Below, one piece after another: positions 1 to 10,180 of a stretch of DNA of 64,000 bases; positions within the stretch are counted from its first letter, which is position 1, and each line of letters starts with the position of its first letter. Made by a program: the position numbers and the translations under genes. This stretch comes from Orobanche coerulescens (Eukaryota > Streptophyta > Magnoliopsida > Lamiales > Orobanchaceae). The stretch covers positions 11,190,501 to 11,254,500 of the forward strand of contig CM065815.1 in NCBI GenBank assembly GCA_033398695.1, written 5' to 3'. The notes under the pieces are model-generated. The model did not search any database, was not told the origin of the DNA, and saw nothing but the letters and a program-made list of their open reading frames with translations.

Positions 1-19
1 TTTGGTTTGGTTTGGTTTA
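1..19. repeat. (TTTGG)n short tandem repeat
   Basis: Four direct TTTGG units open the window. The repeat may extend beyond the left edge. Confidence 0.8.
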
Positions 20-24
20 TACCT

Positions 25-556
25 CTATATATAGGGATGTCAAGGGGTAGGGTAGGGTACGAGTATGCCTTCTCCATACCATACCCTCATATAAAATGTC
101 TTATCCATACCTTACCTATTACCCTATTTTCTATAGCGGGTAGGGTACGGGCATTACCCTGCGGGTAAACGGGTACCCGCGGGTAAAGCGGGTTACCTAT
201 TTATGTTCATTTAACACTATTTCACAACAAAAAAGACTCCAAAAAATACAAAAAAAAAATATAATCAATGAGTCAATGTATATTAAAATTTGATATAATT
301 TAACTCAAATTTATTAATGTATCACATATAAATTATAACTAATAAAATTAAAATTGAAACAGTCAATATATTCTTTTATTATATATATATATATATAATG
401 TTTAGGGTAATCGGGTAGGGTAATCGGATAAAACATAAATCTCATACCATACCCTTACCCTAACGTAAAATAACGGGTACGGGCAGTACCCTACATTTTA
501 CCCGAATATGTGGATACTACCCGCCCTATGACCCATTTACCCACGGGTAAGCATGT
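25..556. mobile_element. GGGTA-rich non-autonomous element, possibly hAT-type
   Basis: Both ends are packed with GGGTA, GGGTACGG and GCGGGTA units (about 38-195 on the left, about 405-555 on the right, where they lie in both orientations). They flank an AT-rich core with no coding potential. Short repeats confined to the subterminal zones are typical of plant hAT non-autonomous elements. The putative ends (AGGGATGTCAAGG on the left, GGGTAAGCATGTAGGG on the right) are only loosely inverted. I could not find a convincing 8-bp duplication, so the boundaries and the superfamily are uncertain. Confidence 0.4.
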
Positions 557-1013
557 AGGGAATTTGCATCGGTTGGACCTGTGATTAGCACTATTAAATC
601 TCACTTTTACTATCTATTTTTATCTCTTTTGCCTTTATTTTTCTGTTATTTGCTTGAACATTTTTTTTTTCTCCTCGCCGATATTAAAAGAAGACGGTTC
701 ATAGTTCATGACATATGAGTAATGCTGATTGACACAGCGACAATACACTGTGATAGCGCGTCGTGGCGCGAAGTGAGATAAAAGTGAAATGTCACAATCA
801 CATTTATCTCACTTCAGGATCGCGCCACATACGTATCACAACCTCGCCAAGTCAATCGAAAGTAAGATTACTCTAACTATATTTGTCATTAAAAACCTAT
901 CAAACAATTTTATCAGACTTCATTCTTCGCATTATGAATGTTTCATTTTTTTCTATTTTTTTTCTTGTTCGTGTATTGAAGGAAAAAAATTATAGACCCT
1001 CTGTAAAAACTCC
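557..1013. other. Intergenic stretch, no gene recognised
   Basis: No open reading frame here resembles a known protein. The only structure I see is the foldback at 749-840, annotated separately. The rest is AT-rich. Confidence 0.6.
749..840. repeat. Short foldback (imperfect inverted repeat)
   Basis: The left arm (about 749-787) starts TGTGATA and contains GTGGCGCG and AAGTGAGATAAA. The right arm (about 798-840) carries the reverse complements in reverse order and ends TATCACA. Arms of about 40 bp with a few bulges enclose a loop of about 10 bp. RNA from either strand would form a stable hairpin. It could be a very small MITE or a hairpin small-RNA precursor. No target duplication was recognised. 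Confidence 0.6.
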
Positions 1014-1275
1014 TTAGGGTGGAGGGTATGGGTCACTCTCATCACCCATCTTTCACCCATCATTCATCCCTCATTCACCCCTCATTCATACTAGGAAACC
1101 CATCTTTCACCCATCATTCACCATCTTTCAAATTTATTTTTTTAATATAATAATTTTAATATTCCATAAAAACTAAAATACATTTCATATTAAAAACTAC
1201 CATTAAATCTAGAGATAAAAAAGAAGCTAAAATCCACAAAAAAAAATAAAAAAATACTAAAATAAAATATAAATA

Positions 1276-2679
1276 CTAGTCGTCTAGACTTGGAATGTGT
1301 GCGTGCTCAATATGATCGATGAGATCCATTCGGAGAGTTTCGTGAACACCCTCGTCTCGGATCTCCAATAGCACGTCGTCATTTACTTGTGCATTCATCG
1401 ACGGATCTGGAATGTAGTCGGGACATAAAGCCAACCCTCGTCTTTTAAAATCATGTTGTGCAAAATAATACACGCATACATGACCCTCCTAATCGGTTTC
1501 CTCGGTTTGTCGTCCGGCCCACGAAGTATACCCCAACGTTGTTTAAGGACGCCGAAAGCCCGTTCTACATCCTTTCGTGCGGCTTCTTGTGCTTTGCTAA
1601 ACCGGACACGCTTATCACCGGTTGGGTAAGGAATGGTTTTCACAAATCGCCCACTTGGGTAAATTCCATCTGCGAGATAATATCCATGCTTATACTCGCC
1701 CACGTATCATATATGGAATCACCGGGGAAGTACCATTGACTTGACCATTGAATAAGGGTGACTGATTCAACACGTTTAAGTCGTTGTTTGAACCGGCAAC
1801 ACCAAAATACGCATGCCAAAACCAAGTATCTTGTGACGCAACTGCTTCAAGCATGATAGTTGGCCCTGGGTGGTCACCCCGGTGGAATTGTGCACGCCAA
1901 GCCATTGGGCAATTCCGCTACGCCCAATGTGTACAATCAACACTTCCTACATTAAGTATACAAAATAAAAATTGTATGTAACTAAAAAAAAATGCTAAAT
2001 ATATACGAAATAAAAATTGTAGAATAAATATATACGAATGTATGTAACTAAAAAAAATGCTAAATATATACGAAATAAAAATATACCTAACATGCCGGGA
2101 AAACCATGACGTGTCGCATGATGCTCGTATAAAATTTGTATGTCGTTCGTAGTTGGGCGCCGCAAGTATTCTTTCCCGTACAAATGAATAATTCCCTCAC
2201 AAAACGCTTGTAGGGATTCCCGCGATGTTCTTGCCGACATTTGTAAATATTCATCGAGCGAGTCGGGAACGTGCCCGTAGGCCAATTGTCGGATTGCGGA
2301 TGTGCATTTTTGCAAACCCGAAAAGCTAATCTTGAGTCTTGCATCGTACTTGGCTTGAAAAAATTCATACTTGTTTACCATGTCGTTAACTATTTTCTGA
2401 AAAAGTCTCTTCTCCATCCGAAACCGGTCACGAAAGTAGACACGATACCTTGCGTCGTCGGCAAAATAATCTCGTACGAGACGGGCATGACCCTCACTAC
2501 GGAGGTCTCTTGTAACAGACGTTCTCGATGACGAGGCAGTGTCACGAACATCGGATGAAAACATCATCTCTAAAAATGCGGCCGTCTCTCCAACCGGATT
2601 ATCCGAACTTGATGACGATGAACTTGATGACGAATCTCCGAGAAACGACAATGGGTTCCATGAATTCTGACGGATCCAT
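1276..2679 (-). pseudogene. Harbinger-type transposase (DDE_Tnp_4, ALP1-like), frameshifted
   Basis: The product would be the PIF/Harbinger transposase, a nuclear enzyme that excises and inserts the element. A candidate start at 2677-2679 begins MDPSEF. A one-base shift near 2657-2664 then separates it from the serine-rich stretch and the conserved N-terminal half, which ends GFPGMLG. A GT-AG intron (1947-2086, 140 bp) splits the next conserved block. The three catalytic residues are visible: Asp in DCTHW (1936-1938), Asp in YLADGIYP (1668-1670) and Glu in DVERAFG (1563-1565). Two more frameshifts, near 1700 and near 1433-1437, break the DDE domain and the C-terminus. A TATATATA box lies about 70 bp upstream of the candidate start. 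Host ALP1-like genes derive from the same family, but terminal repeats and a target duplication around this copy make it a transposon. Confidence 0.85.
1947..2086 (-). other. Intron of the Harbinger transposase
   Basis: Reading the minus strand, the donor is GTATAT after codon phase 1 and the acceptor is TGTAG. Splicing joins GFPGMLG to SVDCTHW, the family's conserved block around the first catalytic Asp. Reading through the intron gives a stop. Confidence 0.75.
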
Positions 2680-3175
2680 AGTTTAAATGGGGGTTTGTAT
2701 TTTTTTTTTATAGTGTTTATGTTTGTTTTTTGGTGTTTTTGGAGTATGTATATATAGGAAAAAGAAAGGAAATGAGTATTAATTGTTTTGAAAAAAAGTG
2801 ATTTTTTTTTTTTTTTTAATTTGGAACGGTCATATGACCGTTGGAATGTGGGAAAGAGAGCCAATGTGCGGGAGCAAGATCGGGACAAAGGTCACTCATT
2901 TCATCACTAGCACTTGGTACCAAAGAGGGGGGGCGGTGTGCTCCATTGGTACCAACCGGTACCACATTGGTCACCAAGGCATACCCTCTAGCCTTAGACC
3001 CAAATATGACTAAGTCCGATCTTATGTTCTATTTATATACCCGAATTAAAGAATCCACGCTGCCCCCCACTTTAACAGACAGATGATCTCCTTTTCTTTT
3101 TGTCTGGCCTTGCCCAATCTTTATCTTTCAATTTGACTCGATGAAATTCACAAAGCTTTTATATTTCTACACTAA

Positions 3176-3951
3176 GTGGCTGTTTGTTTACCTCTGAATG
3201 GTGACATTCAAAGGTCACCTCTGATCGATTCAGAGGTTGCGGTTGTTTGGCAAAAAAAAAAAAAACTCTTAATGGTGACAATAGCCTTTTAACCATATTG
3301 CATGTTAGACCACTCTCAACCATTCAGAGGTAAACAATTTCCAGATTTACCCCTTCTCTCCCACACCCTGCTGCGACGCCTCCTCCCTCTCCCTCTGAGA
3401 AATTCCGGTGTGAGTGATTCCGGCGGCGTGAGTAATTCCGGCGATAGATCCCTAAATTTGTAATCCAATACTTTGTCGCACGACGAACATGGCATTCTTA
3501 TTATTATTTTTTAAATTAAGAATTATTATTCCCAATTGTTATTATTATTTTTTAAATGAATTTAATTAAAGAAACTATTATACATAATTATTATTATAAT
3601 TTTCTAAATGAATTAAATTAAAAAATATTATACATAATTATTATTATTTTAAATAAATTAAATTTAAAAATATTATACATATAATTAATGCTTGCGATCA
3701 GGGAGAAAATTAGGGTTTTTATCTATAAAAAGGAGAGGTTTTGGTACGCAAAGGGAGGAAAAAATGGGATTTTTAATCGCTACTTTTATACAGAAGGGTA
3801 AAATGGTAATTTGTTACCATTCGGAGTTACAATTCACAACAGTTACCAAACAACCAAATTTCATTCTGCACTCAACCATACAGAGTCTCTCAACCATTCT
3901 GACCTCTCAACAATTCTGCACTAAATCATTCAGCAACTGCCAAACAGCCCA
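3176..3951. mobile_element. Tourist-like MITE (PIF/Harbinger derived)
   Basis: TAA at 3173-3175 and TAA at 3952-3954 flank an element whose ends are GTGGCTGTTTG and CAAACAGCCCA, an inverted repeat with two mismatches. Both subterminal zones carry CTGAATG- and CAACCATT-like boxes (for example AACCATTCAGAGG and TCAACCATTCTGACC). The 776-bp interior has no gene. A 3-bp TAA duplication and a GGCTGTTTG terminus are characteristic of Tourist MITEs. Confidence 0.65.
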
Positions 3952-3960
3952 TAAATGATA

Positions 3961-4318
3961 CTCCTTATGTTCGTGAATAAGTGTGTTATATTTACCACAT
4001 TTTTGTTGCGTTCATCAATAAGTGTCCTACTTCACTTTTTTCAATCACATAAACACTTTTTACAATCAAATCATTACTACTTTCACTCTCATTTTAATTC
4101 TTCCACTCAAAATCATTATTCACAACAACTTTAACTTTATTTTACCTTTTCCACTCACAACAAATGAGACCATTATTCCACTCACAATAATTCTAACTAC
4201 GATCCACGTTTACTACTCTCAAGAAGTGGGGCTTCTATTTCACTAACAACAACTTTATCAGTTTTCTTAATCTTTGTGCCCAGTACACAATGGGACACTT
4301 ATTTTTAAACGGGGAGAG
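3961..4318. mobile_element. Stowaway-like MITE (Tc1/mariner derived)
   Basis: TA dinucleotides at 3959-3960 and 4319-4320 flank a 358-bp element. It starts CTCCTTATGTTCGTGAATAA and ends with TGGGACACTTATTTTTAAAC followed by GGGGAGAG, so the ends are inverted (CTCC...GAG; AATAAGTG against CACTTATT). These are diverged forms of the plant Stowaway CTCCCTCCGTCC terminus. There is no coding content. Confidence 0.7.
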
Positions 4319-4376
4319 TATTCTATTTTGAAAATTAATCCTAAATTAGCTCGGAAAATAGTCTCCTGAGGCTCTG

Positions 4377-5085
4377 TTCTTTTGAGCTGAAATTTGGTGA
4401 ACCTGATCAATCAATCGAACTAAATTTTCTTTAATCGAATCAATCAAGTTGAATCGAATCGAATCAAATTATTTATATCACGAAAAAATTAATTACATAT
4501 ATAATATTTTTAAATTTAGTTCATTTAAAATAATAATAATAATTATGTATAATATTTTTAAATTTAATTCAATAATAATTGTTGTTACGGCTATGAAATA
4601 CTTGAGTGAAGAGAAACATGCAGAGATTTTCTTGGCACTTCATAATGATAATCAGAAGTGGTTTTATTTGAGAGAAATAGAGGTGGATTCTAGTTTAATT
4701 AATTTGTTATTGGTTGTTGAAACTTTTTTTTTTTTTTTTTGTTTTGCATTTCAATCTGAATGGAGTAGTTTTGATGTTAGATGTCGGAACTTTGTTTTTA
4801 TGTTGGTTGGGTTGATTTACATGAAATCTGCTAATTTTATTTCTCTTCAATGATAATATTAATATTAAGAATAATTGATATTATACAACAATATATACAA
4901 CACTAATTATTCTTGATAAAAAAATTATATATATATATATATATATTATTCTTGATAATGAATATCAACAATAAAAATAATTACGAATCGAATCGAACTA
5001 AACCGAAATGAATCAATTTCTTTAATTAAACTAAACTAAATCGAATTAAAAATATCAAATTAAACCAAGAAAAAACATAGCCTCA
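4377..5085. mobile_element. Terminal-inverted-repeat element with TCGAAT subterminal repeats
   Basis: The left end TGAGGCTCTGTTCTTTT is the inverted repeat of the right end GAAAAAACATAGCCTCA, with three mismatches. Both subterminal zones repeat ATCGAA/TCGAAT/CGAACTAAA units (4406-4470 and 4985-5060). The core is AT-rich and holds a (TA)n run near 4928-4945. Flanks AGTCTCCT and AGTCTTAA might be a decayed 8-bp duplication, which would suggest hAT, but I cannot settle the superfamily. An open frame at 4449-4853 covers much of the element, but it resembles no protein I recognise. Confidence 0.55.
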
Positions 5086-5131
5086 GTCTTAAGTTGCCAG
5101 TAAATATATATTTTATCGTGGCTGTAACATG

Positions 5132-5132
<1 letters not shown>

Positions 5133-5178
<46 letters not shown>
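5133..5178. repeat. (TA)n microsatellite
   Basis: 23 uninterrupted TA units lie about 240 bp upstream of the TATA box of the HIPP gene. Long AT dinucleotide runs are prone to length change. Confidence 0.9.
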
Positions 5179-5179
<1 letters not shown>

Positions 5180-5416
5180 TCTGGCAAAAAAAAAAACGAA
5201 TAATTAAAAAACATAGTGGAGTCCGATCGCTGGCCTGGCCCCCCACTCCCAGTAGTTTTTACTGATGTCACATTCGTTTAAAGAGAAACGTACATGGATT
5301 CTCGTTTTCCGTTCATTCTTTCACTTCCTTTACATATACACGTATACTTGACACTGCCGGTGGTGGGGGGTGGGGGATGGGGTGCAGCACCTTTTTGGTT
5401 TGGGAATTCTTCTCTG

Positions 5417-5426
5417 TATAAATAAT
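5417..5426 (+). promoter_or_regulatory. TATA box of the HIPP gene
   Basis: TATAAATAAT lies 186 bp upstream of the start codon at 5603, on the correct strand. The CT-rich stretch that follows (about 5430-5530) looks like a plant 5' leader. The transcription start cannot be fixed from sequence alone. Confidence 0.6.
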
Positions 5427-5602
5427 ATCGTCTTCATTATTTTTTTTTTCATATAACCCCATAACTATCAGAAACCATAATTCTCGTTTTCTGGGTTTTC
5501 TCTCACTCTTATCTCTTTTCAATCAACCCCAAAGAGTAATACTCTCTGCAAAGTTTATTTTTCTATTTAAATTAAAAAAAAAGGTCTCAAACACAAAAGG
5601 AA

Positions 5603-5762
5603 ATGAAGGTTAGATTCTTGATTCTATTTTTTTTTTCACTCGATTCTTATGGGATTCTGATAATAGGATTAGTGGTTTAATTTTTTTTTTATTCCGAGTA
5701 TTTTTCCTTTTAGAATCTGCAAGATTTTTTTTTATTTATTTTATTTTGACAATGAATTATGT

Positions 5763-5801
<39 letters not shown>

Positions 5802-5929
5802 AATTGGTGTTGAAGTTGGATTTGCAAAATGATAAGGACGAACAGAGGAGGGCTTTGAAGACTGTCTCTACCCTTTCAGGTATTTAATCCAACCTTAATT
5901 TTCCTTTCTCGAATCTCAGCAGGAAGGCG

Positions 5930-5965
<36 letters not shown>

Positions 5966-7904
5966 GATAAAATGAGAAAAGTTCTTATCTTGCGAATTGC
6001 GAAGATGCATGAGTTTTGTACTAATTATGCATGAACTATATGCATTTCACGCATCAAAATTGCAATGCATTAAAATATGTATTATATGCATCAAAATATC
6101 GATACATTCAAATATTGCATTATATGCATCAAATTTTTGTGAGAATAAATTTAGGCCATCCATTTATCAAGATCTATGGATGAAATTCATTCTTATTTCT
6201 TAACTTAAATTGCATTCTCACCTGAACCCATATATATATAGTTGATCAAATGAGAATGACTATTCGAGTGAAAAATAAGAATAAATTTGCAGCATTGATC
6301 TTTCTATAATTTATGGTCCATATTAACATATACATAAAAATATATACATTTCATGTATCAAAATTACAACGAATTAAAATTATGCAATATATGCATAAGA
6401 ATGCAAATACATTAAAAGTTAGTGAAAGTTATAAAAATGTGATTTTAAAAAAATACTTTTCTACTTTACTTCTTAATATAAATTTATGGAGAGTATTTGG
6501 GGGAGAGAAACGGTAAATATATATATGTTTGAACCATCATATTTTTTGGAGCTATAAGGAAGTGTATTTTTGTAAATTTTTGTAAATATATTTGAACAAT
6601 TACAGAAAGTTAGATAAAATGAATTATATTTCGAACCCCTTCTACCTTTTAAAATGAGACTTATATTAAAAACCATATGGATTAGATATTATTTCAAATG
6701 TATTATGTAGTCTAAGAAACTTAATTATGAGTGTGTTTGTAACAAAGGCATTAATTAAGTACTTGGGAATTGAATCATGAGTGTGTCCGAGTATAGTTTG
6801 TTAATGGCAAAAACTTGTGTGGGATCGTTCTAGAAACATATGTAAGACCGTAGCACACCTCCTCTTCTTTCATACTCCATCGGTTCGGTTCAAAAGTTTA
6901 CATTTCTCTCAAAAGACTGTCCCGTCACTTTTCACAATCAAATCAAACAATCATCTTTTACATTTTAATTTCACAACAATCATCATTAATAATTTTTACT
7001 TTTTAATCACTACCACACATTTACCATCATTACATGTACTAATGGTAACCTAAAAAAATACACTAAATATACGCCGTGTGTCAACCTTTGACTGGGAGAG
7101 AGTGAGTAATATGTTATAGTTTTCTATATTAGTTTATTTGGGTTATTTGGAGTTGATCTTGATGAACATATTGGTTAGTTTACCAATCCCATCATCCATT
7201 TTAACCTTTCTTTACATTGCATTTTTCTTAAATAGGTAAAATTTTCCTTAACCACTATTGAGAAAATATTGCTTTCTTTACATATGAAGAAATGTTGCCT
7301 TTTGCATTTCTCTGATTCATCTGCTATGTAATCAGACTTACACTCTATAGGTCCATGTGTCGCACAAATACGCCGACATTTATCTAATATATTGGAGCAC
7401 CAAAAAAAACGTAGAAGACACTATTTATCTAACTTGCTTATGTCCGTTTTGTTTTTAGGAATTGATGAAATATCGATCGATCTACAAGGAAAGACGATGA
7501 CCGTGATTGGGACAGTCGATCCCGTGAGCGTTGTAAGTAAATTGCGCAAAAGAAATTGGCCGACCGACATAATATCAGTTGGGCCAGCCAAAGAGCCCGA
7601 GAAGAAAGAGGAGCTCGAGAAGAAAGAGGAGCCCAAGAAAGAAGAATCTAAGAAAGAAGAGGAGCCCAAGAAGGAGGCGGCCAAGGAAGAAGCTAAGAAA
7701 GACGAGCCAAAAGGGGAAGAAGCTAAGAAAGGCGAAGAACCAAAAAAGGAGGAGGAGAAAAAAGTCGATCATGAAATGGTACTCGGCACTGCATTGCCTT
7801 ATCGACCGTACAGGCCGTATTATCATCCGCCCCCACCTATGAACACATACTATCAAGTGCATCACAGCATTGAAGAGAATCCTAATGCTTGTGTTATATG
7901 CTAA
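5603..7904 (+). CDS. HIPP: Heavy-metal-associated isoprenylated plant protein (HIPP39-like), 3 exons
   Basis: The exons are 5603-5608 (ATG AAG), 5801-5879 and 7459-7904. Both introns are GT-AG, and together the exons give 176 residues. Residues 1-70 form a heavy-metal-associated (HMA) fold, with the beta strands KLVLKLDL and [11 protein letters not shown] and the helix between them. The CxxC metal ligands are absent: the loop reads DLQNDKDEQ. Residues 73-130 are a lysine/glutamate repeat ([10 protein letters not shown]). A Pro/Tyr/His-rich tail follows and ends in the CaaX box CVIC, the site for prenylation and membrane or nuclear-envelope anchoring in this family. The closest family I know is the HIPP39/HIPP12-type group, which shares the missing CxxC and the GTVDPV..VSKLRK block. 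In HIPPs the domain may bind metal or act as a protein-protein platform; without CxxC the second is more likely. No stop or frameshift is present. Intron 2 (1.58 kb) has absorbed a Stowaway MITE. Confidence 0.88.
5767..5796 (+). repeat. Poly-T run forming the intron 1 polypyrimidine tract
   Basis: About 30 consecutive T residues precede the AAAG acceptor of HIPP intron 1. The branch-point region is therefore a homopolymer whose length is likely to vary between individuals. Confidence 0.75.
5933..5962. repeat. (AT)n microsatellite in HIPP intron 2
   Basis: An AT dinucleotide run lies 53 bp downstream of the intron 2 donor. Confidence 0.85.
6035..6420. repeat. Diverged direct repeat in HIPP intron 2
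   Basis: The segment near 6040-6130 (TGCATTTCACGCATCAAAATT, then AATGCATTAAAAT) recurs in diverged form near 6345-6420 (TACATTTCATGTATCAAAATT, then ACGAATTAAAAT). Each copy is followed by further TGCAT boxes and sits next to a GAGAATGA/AATAAGAATAAATTT block. This looks like an old duplicated repeat or non-autonomous element. I could not define ends or assign a family. Confidence 0.4.
6875..7106. mobile_element. Stowaway MITE in HIPP intron 2
   Basis: TA at 6873-6874 and 7107-7108 flank a 232-bp element starting CTCCATCGGTTCGGTTCAAA and ending TTTGACTGGGAGAGAGTGAG. Its interior (AGTTTACATTT, TCACTTTTCACAATCAAATC, AATTTTTACTTTTTAATC) matches the elements at 10596-10820 and, in reverse, 12869-13108. 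It lies wholly within the intron, more than 350 bp from the exon 3 acceptor. Confidence 0.7.
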
Positions 7905-7999
7905 ATTTGCAAGAGTATTATTTATGGGACTTGGATTATTTTCTCGTTTTGCGCGATTGGTGCAAGATATTGTCCTTTTTGTTGTTGTATATAAACTTA

Positions 8000-8005
8000 A
8001 ATAAA
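8000..8005 (+). terminator. Polyadenylation signal of the HIPP gene
   Basis: AATAAA lies 96 bp after the stop codon. It is preceded by TTGTTGTTGTATATAA, a plausible far-upstream element. No other canonical hexamer occurs closer to the stop. Confidence 0.6.
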
Positions 8006-8635
8006 ATCTTGGTCCATTTTTTTCCTAGTTAAGTCAAGTCTTTTGTCATCTCCAATATTGTACAAGAGAGGCAAGTTGGCTTAGTTGAAACCTTTGCTGG
8101 AAAAGGTGTAATTTCCCTTGTAAAGACAAAAGGGTTTTGAGTGGTAACCAAATGAGTTGATGTATCTTATATATTTATAAGATGGAACGAAATTACATTG
8201 ATATTACACATGTGAAAACACTAGTTATTCATTTTTGGTTGGAAGTCACTTGAGTTGTTTCAATGTTATAAAAATGCTCAATTATTGAAGGAATTAACAA
8301 TTTTAATTCTCGACACTCTTTAATATTTTTTTTTTGAAATTGGTAATGAAATTGTGTTCCGAAAGCAATACTATAACTATATAGGCTAGACGTCGGAAGG
8401 CGACACTTTTATGGTATTTTTCCCACTATGGTGTAAATGGTCTCAAGAAATTAACCTCCATGATGCAAAGCATATAATCACATAAAGGTTTATACTTATG
8501 TATAAGGAGCAAGTATCACAAATATAGTTATCTACTAGAATAGAATAAAGTTGGAAGAAATAAATCACATAAAAGAAGTCCATGTAATTGGGTCGCAACG
8601 TCCAGTTCTCTCTTTATCGTGATTCTTTCCATCCT
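8006..8635. other. Intergenic stretch, nothing recognised
   Basis: This is AT-rich sequence between the HIPP 3' end and the Copia remnant. I see no gene, terminal inverted repeat or tandem repeat. The last 50 bases may already belong to the decayed Copia element. Confidence 0.5.
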
Positions 8636-10180
8636 TCATTTTGCGATAGTGGTTTTGGCAATTTTCTTTATCACAGTCGGTCTGGCATTATTGCTTACTA
8701 ACACTTTGTTATGCCCTTCAGCTACTTGGAGTAGGTTGATAGCTTTCCAAAGGTAGTAACGGTTATTGTCATACTCCAGCTTATACTGGTATGCTAGTAT
8801 AAGGGCAGAAGTATGAATTATGGAAAGAGTTTCCTGGATCACATCATCTTCTGTGATTTTCTTTCCACAAAAGTTAAGGCGTACCTTGAGACGGAGTTTA
8901 TCTTTGTTGAAATCGTTGATCGATTTATAGTCAAGCAAGCTGATTGTGAATGCCCCCAAAACTGCCCTTATGGACATCACAGTTCTTTGTAGATTTCGAC
9001 TAAAGATATTCTCATCTCAGGCTGGGGTCGATATATTTCCTTAGGAACATTAGTGCTCTCACTTTGACTTTATCATAGGGTGCTTGGCCTGCGGTGTCAA
9101 AGAGTGTAGCAATATAGTCCTTAGCGATGAAGGTGATCTCGACGTTGGAGACCCCTCTATAGTACTCAATTCCTTCGGAGTCAAACATGTCAAATTCGTG
9201 ATGAGTTGAATTAGCAATCTTTGTACAAGAAAAAGAAAAGTGCGAATTTTACATAATGAGTTTGAATTTTACATAATGAGTTTGTTCCATTATAAAAAGT
9301 CAATTATGGGAGCATATGTTCTTGAACTAAATTATGGTCACAAGTTTGATATTTTTTAGAAAATGATATAAAATACCCATAAAATTGCATATGGTTTTGA
9401 TTTTTAAAGGCGATAGAGTGTATTTGTTCAAGTTTGCTATATAAAATTATCGCAGGGCTGGAAAGCATGCCTGAATGAGGCAGCGGCTTCGCAGGTTGGG
9501 TTGTGTTGCTGCACAGGTCGGGATGGATAGTTGGGCATGGACTAGATCACCGAAAATGGTCTAAGCTGAATTGCATTGGTGGAGAACTAGGCAAGCAGAG
9601 GGCCAGGGTCCGGGTAGGGAGACACGAGCCGATGCAGTTCGAATAGTGGTCTGGCGAGGTTGCCACAGGACGACGAGCATGGGCGATCTGGCGGTGGCGT
9701 ATCTTGGGACAAACGATCAGCGGGAGGGTGGCGACACGGGCACTGGGTTGGGAAGTCGATTCCCGGACCAGGTAGGGGTACAAGTCCGAGCCGGATTCAA
9801 TGGATTAGCGGAGGTTGGCGGTGCAGGCGACAGGTGCAGACTATGATGGATGAGCGGCCGATGTGGATTAGATGATCGACAGGGATCTAAGTGCGGTGGT
9901 GGATGACAGTAAGGGATCGGGTCTGGTTCATGTTGGGGAATTGCGTGCAGGCGGGGAGGCAGAGGGCTAAGACTTAGGAAAATCCAATTTTGTTTGGATG
10001 AATTTTGTTGGGCGAAAGAAAAAATTTCTCGTCTCCGAGAGCTACTCGTGCTGATAACTGTTGAAGTAAAAGAAGTAAAAATAAAAAGTAGGGCAGGGCG
10101 TGGGCTATATATAAGAAAGGGTACAAGATCTAGAATGTTCCATCCATCCATAGCCTATTTACAATAGGAACAACATAAAT
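8600..10180 (-). mobile_element. Decayed Copia element, 5' part, minus strand
   Basis: Read on the minus strand, the order is an LTR remnant (about 10180 to 10057, with a TATATATA box near 10110), the primer-site-like TTATCAGCACGAG (10044-10056), a GC-rich leader (about 10040 to 9240) and a gag remnant (9197 to 8636). The same TTATCAGCACG box and GC-rich leader follow the Copia LTR at 13948-14220, so the two are related families. Protease, integrase and reverse transcriptase are missing. The outer boundaries are approximate and no duplication was found. Confidence 0.55.
8636..9197 (-). pseudogene. Copia gag (UBN2-type) remnant
   Basis: Gag of this Copia group packages element RNA in cytoplasmic particles. 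The minus-strand frames preserve the family's order. First comes a diverged GKNYLTW..AEIHL-like block (near 9170-9140), then a region equivalent to KAMIFLRHHLD, here VRALMFLRKYIDPSL (near 9060-9010). A TGA stop follows, then an open stretch of 114 residues with SINDFNKDKLRLKVRL, FCGKKITEDD, LAYQYK and LLQVAEGHNKVL. These match the family's YNSALFRI, CGEKIT..D, L.QQYR and LLVAEKNNELL blocks. The region between the two parts is shorter than in intact gags. No zinc knuckle or pol follows. The match is from memory of the family, not a search. Confidence 0.6.

Larger units (their letters stand above)
1017..2993 (-). mobile_element. PIF/Harbinger DNA transposon with single transposase ORF
   Basis: The element is bounded by TTA at 1014-1016 and TTA at 2994-2996, the 3-bp target duplication expected for PIF/Harbinger. 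Its ends form an imperfect inverted repeat: GGGTGGAGGGTATGG on the left against GGCTAGAGGGTATGC read inward from the right. Inside the left end lie short direct repeats of a CACCCATCATTCAT-like unit (about 1035-1130). Inside the right end lie several GGTACCA boxes. The only gene is the minus-strand transposase; no second Myb/SANT ORF, usual in autonomous members, was found. The transposase is frameshifted, so the copy is probably non-autonomous now. Confidence 0.85.

Noticed and set aside
2995..3175. Possible coding frame through the Harbinger right end
   Set aside because: The frames at 2798-3086 cross the element boundary and the target duplication, so they cannot be one gene.
4449..4853. 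134-residue frame in the TCGAAT-rich element
   Set aside because: It is AT-driven, spans the subterminal repeats and includes a poly-Phe tract from a T run. No family was recognised.
7392..7458. Upstream extension of HIPP exon 3 (frame starting at 7392)
   Set aside because: It is intron read-through. The AG acceptor at 7457-7458 joins exon 2 in phase and gives the family's continuous HMA domain.
7421..7865. Open frames on the minus strand opposite the HIPP Lys/Glu repeat
   Set aside because: They are Phe/Leu/Ser-rich shadows of the repetitive KKEE codons with no independent support.
9547..10151. Several open frames in the GC-rich block
   Set aside because: They overlap on both strands, are low complexity and match no family. 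The block is better explained as a Copia leader.
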